A DNA stretch of 5,786 bases from Spirochaetota bacterium. Lineage in GTDB: Bacteria > Spirochaetota > UBA4802 > UB4802. This document shows positions 1 through 5,124 of this stretch, one piece after another. The stretch's first letter is position 1, and each line of letters begins with the position of its first letter. The position numbers and the translations under genes were made by a program. The DNA lies in contig JAGYNX010000140.1 in NCBI GenBank assembly GCA_018399855.1, forward strand, positions 1-5,786. The letters are read 5' to 3'. The notes under the pieces are model-generated. The model ran no database searches and had not been told where the DNA came from. It worked only from the letters and a program-made list of their open reading frames with translations.

Positions 1-340
1 GGTTCCTGATGCCATAAAAAAGAGCGTTGAAGATGCTAAGAAGAATTTATATAAAATCAATTTGAATAAGAATACTATACCACACGAGATTATTGGTAAG
101 TATAAGTCTGCTCAGGTAATATTAAAACCTGCCAGTCCAGGTACGGGTATTATTGCAGGGGATTCTGTCAGGGCAGTAGCAGAACGTGCCGGAATTTCAG
201 ATCTTATGGCAAAATCAGTTGGTTCAAGAAATCCAATCAATATCGTAAAAGCAACAATGAATGGATTGATGGGATTGAGAAGTTTGAAAGAAGTTGCTGA
301 TCTACGTGAAATTCCCTTGAATAAATTGTGGCAACCATAG
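1..340 (+). CDS. rpsE: 30S ribosomal protein S5, 3' end (5' truncated by window)
   Basis: The reading frame is open from the first base (first full codon at 2) to a TAG at 338-340, giving the last 112 residues of S5. It enters at the end of the amino-terminal dsRBD-like domain (VPDAIKKSVEDAKKN) and covers the whole carboxy-terminal domain, with the diagnostic stretches LKPASPGTGIIAG, AVAERAGISDLMAKSVGS and NPINIVKATMNGL. S5 is a primary-assembly protein of the small subunit; it sits near the mRNA entry and decoding region and contributes to translational accuracy. An ATG at 62 lies in the same frame but is an internal methionine-like codon context (LNKNT), not the start, because homology continues upstream to the window edge. 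The next gene, rpmD, follows after 16 bases, the normal spc operon order. Identification is secure; only the missing start is uncertain. Confidence 0.97.
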   Translation, partial: VPDAIKKSVEDAKKNLYKINLNKNTIPHEIIGKYKSAQVILKPASPGTGIIAGDSVRAVAERAGISDLMAKSVGSRNPINIVKATMNGLMGLRSLKEVADLREIPLNKLWQP

Positions 341-356
341 GTAGAGGATATATACA

Positions 357-545
357 ATGGCAGTAAAACTATTGATAACCCAAAGAAGAAGTTATATTGG
401 ATCTAAACCAAAACAAAGGGCAACATTGCGAGCTCTCGGGCTCAGGAAAATTAACAGCCAGAAGGTTCACGAGAATAATGCTGTTGTACGTGGAATGATC
501 AATGTCGTGAGACATATGGTTGAAGTAAAGGAAATTAAAGAATAA
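357..545 (+). CDS. rpmD: 50S ribosomal protein L30
   Basis: A 62-residue protein of the bacterial short L30 type (usual length about 58-62). The core matches the family well: a beta strand (KLLITQRRSYIG), then the conserved KPKQRATLRALGLRKIN, then RGMINVVRHMVEV. L30 binds 23S rRNA in the large subunit and is not universal in bacteria, so its presence is a mild lineage marker. The ATG at 357 is preceded by GAGG at 344-347, 9 bases upstream, and no longer in-frame start is plausible because rpsE ends at 340. It lies between rpsE and rplO, its standard position in the spc operon. Nothing is odd in length or conserved residues. Confidence 0.96.
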   Translation: MAVKLLITQRRSYIGSKPKQRATLRALGLRKINSQKVHENNAVVRGMINVVRHMVEVKEIKE

Positions 546-561
546 CAGGTGAGTATTTTTC

Positions 562-1026
562 ATGGAAGCTTATACACTGAAAAAACCGGAATCTATAAAA
601 AGAAGAAAGCGAGTTGGCCGCGGACCAGGAAGTGGTCACGGTAAAACATGTTGTCGAGGTCAGGATGGGCAGGGAAGCAGATCTGGCTATTCAAGACGTC
701 CATGGTTTGAAGGTGGACAGATGCCATTGCAGAGGCGAGTCCCCAAGAGAGGCTTTAACAATCTCTTTAAAAAGGAATTCCAGATAGTTAATATCGAGCA
801 AATTAGCAAGTTAAAAGAATCTGAAATAGATCCAGCTCTCATGAAAAAAAGTGGGATTATCAATGATGCTGATAAGGCCATAAAGATTTTGGGGAATGGT
901 GAGATAAAAAATTCAAAAAAAGTTATAGCTGACGTGTTTTCTAAAAGCGCACAGGAAAAGCTTATCGCCGCTGGCGGTTCAGTCGAAATAAGAGAAAAAA
1001 TACAACCTTCAAAAAAGGATAAATAA
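562..1026 (+). CDS. rplO: 50S ribosomal protein L15
   Basis: A 154-residue L15, slightly longer than the usual 145-150. The amino-terminal extended, very basic arm carries KRVGRGPGSGHGKT (residues 16-29), followed by SRSG and the near-invariant FEGGQMPL (49-56) and RRVPKRGFNN (58-67). The globular carboxy-terminal domain contains the L15 signature region at about residues 108-139 (KILGNGEI through AAGGSVE). L15 is a late-assembly 23S rRNA-binding protein. The ATG at 562 follows AGGTGA at 547-552 with 9-base spacing, starting right after the rpmD stop codon. Two features differ from the commonest sequences: a Cys30-Cys31 pair and QDG in place of the usual HKG in the arm. The short lysine-rich tail ends 5 bases before secY, implying close translational coupling. 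Confidence 0.97.
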   Translation: MEAYTLKKPESIKRRKRVGRGPGSGHGKTCCRGQDGQGSRSGYSRRPWFEGGQMPLQRRVPKRGFNNLFKKEFQIVNIEQISKLKESEIDPALMKKSGIINDADKAIKILGNGEIKNSKKVIADVFSKSAQEKLIAAGGSVEIREKIQPSKKDK

Positions 1027-1031
1027 TCCAG

Positions 1032-2375
1032 ATGTCAAACGTTGTGGTTAACATTTTTAAGGTTCCTGAATTACGGAGACGTATTCTTTTTACACTGGCC
1101 ATACTTGTAATATATAGAATAGGTGCCCATATACCCATACCGGGTATAAACGTGGATGCTTTGAAGGCATATTTCGACCAGGCAGCTAAAAGTCAGGGTG
1201 GCGGATTAATGGACTTTTTTGACCTGTTTGCCGGCGGTGCGTTAAAAAGGTTTACAATATTTGCTCTTGGTATTATGCCATATATTTCTGCATCAATTAT
1301 TATGCAGCTTTTAACCGTTGTTATACCAGCAATTGAAAGACTTTCTAAAGAAGGGCCTGAAGGGCAGAAAAAGATTAACCAGTATACAAGATATGGAACG
1401 GTTATTCTTTGCGCAGTTCAGTCAATGGGTTTAACTTTCTGGATGAAATCTATGACATCTCCTAAAGGTGCGGTTGTTCCGAAAGATGCCGGACTTGAAT
1501 TCATCCTGATCGCGGTTATTGCTATCACGACGGGTACCATGGTATTGATGTGGCTGGGTGAAATGATCACTGAACGTGGGATAGGAAACGGGATATCCCT
1601 GTTGATTTTTGCAGGTATTGTTGTGCGTCTTCCAAGCGCGACACATGATACTATTAACAGAATAGTCAGCAGAAGTGATCCAATTATTGGCGTTATATTG
1701 ATAGGTATTTTTATACTGGTTGTGGCAGCATCCATTATGCTGACTCTTGGAACAAGAAAAATTCCCGTCCAATATGGTAAAAGAGTTGTAGGAAGAAGAA
1801 TGGTGCAAATGTCGTCACAGGCAATCCCTCTTCGTGTAAATGCTGCCGGTGTTATACCAATAATATTTGCTTCATCAGTTATTCTGTTTCCGGCACAGAT
1901 AAGTAATATGCTGGGAGGATCAGAGTATACAATATTTACGAAAATACAATACTGGTTATCACCCGGTCATGCAGCGTACATGATATTATACAGTGCATTA
2001 ATCGTATTCTTTTGTTATTTCTATACGGCAATACAGTTTAATCCAGTAGATATTGCTGACAATCTGAAGAAGTATGGTGGATTCATTCCGGGAATAAGAC
2101 CCGGACAGAATACTGCCGAGTATATAACATATATTTTAAACAGGATAACACTTCCAGGATCGATATTTCTAGCACTTATCGCAATTGTACCGGATTTTAT
2201 AATAAGGATTTGGCCAGAAGAGGTTTCACCATCAATGGCATATATGTTTGGTGGCACGTCCCTTCTTATTATAGTTGGTGTTGCCCTGGATACCTTGAAA
2301 CAGATAGAATCACAGCTGCTTATGCGGCATTATGATGGATTCTTTAAAAAAGGAAGAATGAGGGGTCGTCGATAA
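1032..2375 (+). CDS. secY: Preprotein translocase subunit SecY
   Basis: A 447-residue polytopic membrane protein, within the normal range for SecY (about 420-450). It forms the protein-conducting channel of the Sec translocon in the inner membrane, with SecE and SecG, driven by SecA or the translating ribosome. Ten hydrophobic segments can be seen at roughly residues 17-37, 74-95, 121-137, 155-178, 186-203, 217-239, 273-290, 315-333, 373-392 and 405-422. Both classical signatures are present: GALKRFTIFALGIMPYISAS (69-88) and WLGEMITERGIGNGIS (174-189). The basic cytosolic loop after segment 6 (RKIPVQYGKRVVGRR, 242-256) and the FIPGIRPG loop (351-358) are the SecA/ribosome contact regions in characterised SecY. 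The ATG at 1032 is only 5 bases after rplO; an AAGGA at 1015-1019 inside the rplO end is the likely ribosome binding site. The gene is followed directly by map, without adk. Confidence 0.98.
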   Translation: MSNVVVNIFKVPELRRRILFTLAILVIYRIGAHIPIPGINVDALKAYFDQAAKSQGGGLMDFFDLFAGGALKRFTIFALGIMPYISASIIMQLLTVVIPAIERLSKEGPEGQKKINQYTRYGTVILCAVQSMGLTFWMKSMTSPKGAVVPKDAGLEFILIAVIAITTGTMVLMWLGEMITERGIGNGISLLIFAGIVVRLPSATHDTINRIVSRSDPIIGVILIGIFILVVAASIMLTLGTRKIPVQYGKRVVGRRMVQMSSQAIPLRVNAAGVIPIIFASSVILFPAQISNMLGGSEYTIFTKIQYWLSPGHAAYMILYSALIVFFCYFYTAIQFNPVDIADNLKKYGGFIPGIRPGQNTAEYITYILNRITLPGSIFLALIAIVPDFIIRIWPEEVSPSMAYMFGGTSLLIIVGVALDTLKQIESQLLMRHYDGFFKKGRMRGRR

Positions 2376-2412
2376 CCATAAAATGTTTATTGCATAATGG
2401 TAGTAGATGTTG

Positions 2413-2419
2413 AAGTGAG
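2413..2419 (+). promoter_or_regulatory. Probable ribosome binding site deciding the map start
   Basis: AAGTGAG lies 8 bases before a TTG at 2428, an ideal spacing. For the alternative in-frame GTG at 2419 the same bases would overlap or abut the start codon, and no comparable purine run lies at the right distance further upstream. This favours TTG as the map start. Confidence 0.55.
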
Positions 2420-2427
2420 TGCATAAT

Positions 2428-3192
2428 TTGGCTATATATATTTATAATAAGGACGAGTTGCAGGGAATTGAAGCTGCGTGTAAAATTACAGCTGAAATAC
2501 TTGATGAAATTGGTAATAATATCTCTGAAGGTATAACAACCTACGAATTGGACAGAATTGCCAGGGATAGAATTGAAAAAGTAAATGGTAAGCCGGCTTT
2601 TTTAGGTTACCGGGGTTTTCCCGGTGCAATATGTTCTTCAATAAATGAAGTTGTAGTACATGGAATTCCTGATAAAAATGTCACCTTGAAAAAAGGTGAT
2701 ATAATTGGTGTTGATATAGGTGTTTTGTATTATGGTTTTTATGGTGATACTGCAAGAACATTTAAAGTTGGAAAAGTTGACGAAGAAGTACAACATTTGC
2801 TTGATGTAACATCAGGATCGTTATACAATGCAATAGATAAGTGTGTTACTGGAAACAGGATTTCTGATATATCCAATGCGGTACAGGTTTATGTGGAGGA
2901 GCATGGTTTTTCTCCGGTAAGGGAGTTTGTAGGTCATGGAATTGGACGAAACCTGCACGAAGAACCATCAATACCGAATTATGGCAAGCCAGGAAAAGGG
3001 CCAAGAATAAAGGATGGCATGGTTTTCGCTATTGAGCCTATGATTAATATGGGCACATACAAGATAGAAGTACTTGACGATGGTTGGACAGCTGTAACAA
3101 AGGATCGAAAGCTTTCTGCACATTTCGAACATAGTATCGCAATAGTTGATGGAAAAGCGAGAATTTTAACAAAGGGAAAAAATTTTAGTTGA
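2428..3192 (+). CDS. map: Type I methionine aminopeptidase
   Basis: A 254-residue cytosolic metalloprotease that removes the initiator methionine from nascent proteins after deformylation. It has the pita-bread fold without the amino-terminal extension of type Ib enzymes. All five metal ligands are visible: Asp96 (GVDIG), Asp107 (YGDTAR), His170 (VGHGIG), Glu203 (AIEPM) and Glu234 (HFEHS). The substrate-binding histidines His78 (VVHGIP) and His177 (LHEEP) are also present. These numbers are one less than in the E. coli enzyme, which supports the chosen start. I place the start at TTG 2428 because AAGTGAG sits 8 bases upstream; a GTG at 2419 would add three residues and lacks a well-spaced site. 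The gene lies 52 bases after secY and 16 bases before infA, a common cluster, but adk, often found before map, is missing. Product is certain; the exact start is moderately certain. Confidence 0.96.
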   Translation: MAIYIYNKDELQGIEAACKITAEILDEIGNNISEGITTYELDRIARDRIEKVNGKPAFLGYRGFPGAICSSINEVVVHGIPDKNVTLKKGDIIGVDIGVLYYGFYGDTARTFKVGKVDEEVQHLLDVTSGSLYNAIDKCVTGNRISDISNAVQVYVEEHGFSPVREFVGHGIGRNLHEEPSIPNYGKPGKGPRIKDGMVFAIEPMINMGTYKIEVLDDGWTAVTKDRKLSAHFEHSIAIVDGKARILTKGKNFS

Positions 3193-3208
3193 AATTAAGA
3201 GTGTATAT

Positions 3209-3427
3209 ATGGCAAAAGAAGAACCCATTGAAGTCGAAGGTGAAGTAGTAGAATCGTTACCGAACGCAATGTTCAGGGTAAAACTTGAAAACGAACATGT
3301 TGTCCTTGCTCATATTTCCGGGAAAATGAGAATGCACTATATTAGAATACTGCCCGGTGACAAGGTAACGGTTGAACTATCTCCCTATGATTTATCAAGG
3401 GGAAGAATCGTATACAGGACAAAATAG
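3209..3427 (+). CDS. infA: Translation initiation factor IF-1
   Basis: A 72-residue protein, exactly the usual IF-1 length, consisting of a single S1-like OB-fold domain. IF-1 binds the A site of the 30S subunit and assists IF-2 and IF-3 in forming the initiation complex. Family stretches are clear: IEVEGEVVESLPNAMFRVKL, then VLAHISGKMR, then YIRILPGDKVTVELSPYDLS and GRIVYR at the end. The methionine-histidine in KMRMHYIRIL replaces the commoner lysine-asparagine or similar, an ordinary variation. The ATG at 3209 follows a modest AAGAG at 3197-3201, 7 bases upstream. It sits between map and rpmJ, which is the usual position where the alpha operon joins the spc operon. Confidence 0.97.
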   Translation: MAKEEPIEVEGEVVESLPNAMFRVKLENEHVVLAHISGKMRMHYIRILPGDKVTVELSPYDLSRGRIVYRTK

Positions 3428-3462
3428 TAATTGATAAATTAGCATGAGTCTTTTTCTACAGG

Positions 3463-3468
3463 AAGGGG
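3463..3468 (+). promoter_or_regulatory. Ribosome binding site of rpmJ
   Basis: AAGGGG within CAGGAAGGGGTG stands 8 bases before the rpmJ ATG at 3477. It is a purine-rich site with good spacing and confirms translation of this very short gene. Confidence 0.65.
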
Positions 3469-3476
3469 TGTTATAA

Positions 3477-3608
3477 ATGAAAGTAAGAGTTTCTGTCAAA
3501 AAAATATGCAGTGATTGCAAGGTCATAAAAAGACATGGTGTTGTTCGGGTGATTTGTAAAAACCCGCGTCATAAGCAAAGACAAAAACGCCGAACTGCAA
3601 AAGCATAG
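3477..3608 (+). CDS. rpmJ: 50S ribosomal protein L36 (zinc-binding form)
   Basis: A 43-residue reading frame from ATG 3477 to TAG 3606-3608. It is the smallest large-subunit protein and binds 23S rRNA late in assembly. The opening MKVRVSVKKIC and the stretch VRVICKNPRHKQRQ are diagnostic. The zinc ligands of the C+ form are all present: Cys11, Cys14, Cys27 and His32 (CxxC, then C with H five residues on). The usual length is 37-38 residues; here a short basic tail (KRRTAKA) extends past the common KQRQG ending. It is preceded by a good ribosome binding site and lies 49 bases after infA and 29 bases before rpsM, its standard place. Confidence 0.97.
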   Translation: MKVRVSVKKICSDCKVIKRHGVVRVICKNPRHKQRQKRRTAKA

Positions 3609-3637
3609 TAATTATAAATCAGTTAAAGAGGAACTAT

Positions 3638-4012
3638 ATGGCAAGGATATCAGGTGTTGACATTCCAAATAACAAAAGAGTAGAGATTGGACTAACATAT
3701 ATTTATGGTATAGGACATTCATCTTCTTTAAAAATCTTAGAAGAAGCAAATATTAATACGGATACCCGGGTTAAGGATTTAACTGATGAGGAAATTAATG
3801 AGCTTCGTAAAGTTATTGAACGTAGTTACAAGGTAGAAGGTGATCTACGTACACAACTCGCTATGGATATAAAACGGTTAATGGATATTGGTTGCTACAG
3901 GGGTATTCGTCACAGACGTGGATTACCGGTTAGAGGACAAAACACTAAAAACAATGCCCGCACAAGAAAGGGTAATAGACGAATAGCCGTTGGCGGGAAA
4001 AAGAAGAAATAA
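3638..4012 (+). CDS. rpsM: 30S ribosomal protein S13
   Basis: A 124-residue S13, a normal length. S13 binds the head of 16S rRNA, contacts the P-site tRNA through its basic tail and forms inter-subunit bridges with the 50S. Visible features are the opening MARISGVDIP, the helix-two-turn-helix region with YIYGIG (21-26), the middle helices (TDEEINELRKVIE), and the family signature RGLPVRGQNTKNNARTRKG (94-112), followed by a lysine-rich tail. The VEGDLR and MDIGCYRG stretches resemble spirochaete and PVC S13 more than proteobacterial ones, judged from memory. The ATG at 3638 follows GAGGA at 3628-3632 with 5-base spacing. The 29-base gap to rpmJ has no room for the long S4-binding leader pseudoknot known upstream of rpsM in E. 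coli. Confidence 0.98.
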   Translation: MARISGVDIPNNKRVEIGLTYIYGIGHSSSLKILEEANINTDTRVKDLTDEEINELRKVIERSYKVEGDLRTQLAMDIKRLMDIGCYRGIRHRRGLPVRGQNTKNNARTRKGNRRIAVGGKKKK

Positions 4013-4017
4013 TTAAC

Positions 4018-4022
4018 GAGGT
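4018..4022 (+). promoter_or_regulatory. Ribosome binding site supporting the GTG start of rpsK
   Basis: GAGGT, in the context AACGAGGTA, lies 6 bases before the GTG at 4029. Its presence confirms the non-ATG start of rpsK. The same nine bases recur before rpsD at 4418-4426. Confidence 0.65.
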
Positions 4023-4028
4023 ATCGAA

Positions 4029-4415
4029 GTGAAGCAAAGAAAAACCCGAAAAAAAGAAAAAAAGAATATTCCAGTAGGGAAGGCATTCATACAAGCTACA
4101 TATAACAATACAATAATTACCCTTACAGATATGCAGGGTGATGTGATATCATGGGCATCAGCAGGTGGAGAAGGATTTAGAGGTTCAAGAAAATCTACTC
4201 CATTTGCAGCTCAAATGGCCGCCAAGGTAGCTGCTCAAAAGGCTATTGATGGGGCAAACTTAAAATCAGTTGAAGTTATGGTAAAAGGTCCCGGGATTGG
4301 TCGTGAAGCTGCGATCCGGTCTCTGGCACAAACCGGCTTGAGTGTTACGAAGATAAAAGATGTAACCCCAATTCCTCATAATGGATGCCGACCAAGAAAG
4401 AGAAGAAGAGTTTAA
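4029..4415 (+). CDS. rpsK: 30S ribosomal protein S11
   Basis: A 128-residue S11, the usual length. S11 sits on the platform of the 30S subunit, helps form the mRNA exit channel near the anti-Shine-Dalgarno helix and partners with S7 and S18. After a very basic amino-terminal tail (KQRKTRKKEKKN) come the family stretches: ATYNNTIITLTD (23-34), SWASAGGEGFRGSRKSTPFA (41-60), VKGPGIGREAAIRSL (85-99) and the invariant ending DVTPIPHNGCRPRKRRRV. The start is GTG at 4029, supported by GAGGT six bases upstream; the first downstream ATG would remove the tail and core. It begins 16 bases after rpsM, typical for the alpha operon. Confidence 0.98.
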   Translation: MKQRKTRKKEKKNIPVGKAFIQATYNNTIITLTDMQGDVISWASAGGEGFRGSRKSTPFAAQMAAKVAAQKAIDGANLKSVEVMVKGPGIGREAAIRSLAQTGLSVTKIKDVTPIPHNGCRPRKRRRV

Positions 4416-4433
4416 GGAACGAGGTACGTACTT

Positions 4434-5063
4434 ATGGCAAAATATACCGGCCCATCATGTAAATTGTGTAGACGAGAGGGTGTGCCCTTGATGTTAAAGG
4501 GTAGAAGATGTTTAACTGAAAAATGTGCTTTGAAGAGGAAAAAATTTCCACCTGGACCACCAAGAAAAAGAAGATCAAAATTATCTGATTATGGTATCCA
4601 GTTGCGTGAAAAGCAGAAGATAAAACGAAGCTACATGTTGCTTGAAAAGCAGTTTAAAAGTATTTTCGTTGAAGCTTCAATGATGAAAGGTGTTACCGGT
4701 GATAACATGATGTCATTATTGGAAAGAAGGCTTGATAATGTGCTTTATCGCATGGGTTTCGCATCATCACGAGTTCAAGCTCGACAATTTATACAGCATA
4801 GACATGTAACAGTAAATAATCAAATTGTAGATATACCATCATTCCGTGTGAAGGAAAATTATGAAGTGCAGATACGGGATGATTTTAAAGAAAATACCAT
4901 GCTTGAAGATGCAATAAAACTTTCCAAGGCTGTGAGTTCTGTTCCTGAATGGGTTGAAGTTGACTACGATGGAAGAACTGGTAAAATTGTACGACTACCA
5001 GCACGACAGGATGTCCTGGCTGCATTCAATGAGCAGCTTGTAGTTGAGCTATACTCCAAGTAA
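4434..5063 (+). CDS. rpsD: 30S ribosomal protein S4 (zinc-binding form)
   Basis: A 209-residue S4, the normal length. S4 binds the 5' domain of 16S rRNA as a primary assembly protein, takes part in decoding fidelity and mRNA unwinding, and in some bacteria represses the alpha operon. The amino-terminal zinc-binding site is intact: Cys9, Cys12, Cys26 and Cys31, the same positions as in Thermus S4. Then come the conserved SDYGIQLREKQKIKR (51-65) and LEKQF (70-74), and the S4 RNA-binding domain at about residues 98-160 (ERRLDNVLYRMGFASSRVQA, RQFIQHRHVTVN). The tail ends in the usual VVELYSK. The segment PPGPPRKRR (39-47) replaces the common PPGQHG. The ATG at 4434 follows GAGGT at 4421-4425 with 8-base spacing. 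Placement between rpsK and rpoA is the classical alpha-operon order, unlike Bacillus where rpsD is elsewhere. Confidence 0.98.
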   Translation: MAKYTGPSCKLCRREGVPLMLKGRRCLTEKCALKRKKFPPGPPRKRRSKLSDYGIQLREKQKIKRSYMLLEKQFKSIFVEASMMKGVTGDNMMSLLERRLDNVLYRMGFASSRVQARQFIQHRHVTVNNQIVDIPSFRVKENYEVQIRDDFKENTMLEDAIKLSKAVSSVPEWVEVDYDGRTGKIVRLPARQDVLAAFNEQLVVELYSK

Positions 5064-5124
5064 TAAGAGCCCGAGTAAGATAATAATTATTAGAAGTGCA
5101 TGTGTATAACAAACGGAGGTACTG
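5064..5124. other. Intergenic gap between rpsD and rpoA
   Basis: At 61 bases this is the longest gap in the window. It holds an AT-rich 12-base palindrome, TAATAATTATTA at 5081-5092, and the rpoA ribosome binding site near its end. I see no GC-rich hairpin followed by a T run, so no intrinsic terminator, and no convincing -35/-10 pair. Read-through from rpsD into rpoA is the simplest reading. Confidence 0.5.
5115..5120 (+). promoter_or_regulatory. Strong ribosome binding site of rpoA
   Basis: GGAGGT is a near-perfect complement to the 3' end of 16S rRNA and stands 4 bases before the ATG at 5125. It is the strongest such site in the window and fixes the rpoA start. Confidence 0.75.

Noticed and set aside
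1418..1808. Long minus-strand open frames antisense to secY
   Set aside because: They lie wholly within an intact, strongly conserved secY, lack any family resemblance and have no sensible ribosome binding site; they are shadows of the coding strand.
2378..2400. Possible hairpin CCAT...ATGG just after secY
   Set aside because: Only four plus three base pairs with an internal loop and no following T run; too weak for a terminator, and it would cut map off from the operon.
3428..3476. Promoter in the infA-rpmJ gap (TTGATA at 3431)
   Set aside because: The -35-like hexamer has no matching -10 sequence at 16-18 bases, and the gap is otherwise explained by the rpmJ ribosome binding site.
3609..3637. 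S4-binding translational operator before rpsM
   Set aside because: The 29-base gap cannot hold an E. coli-like alpha-operon pseudoknot leader, and I see no clear structure; any S4 autoregulation would have to use another site.
5081..5092. Perfect palindrome TAATAATTATTA in the rpsD-rpoA gap
   Set aside because: It is made only of A and T, has no loop and no T run after it, and can arise easily by chance; neither a terminator nor a convincing operator.
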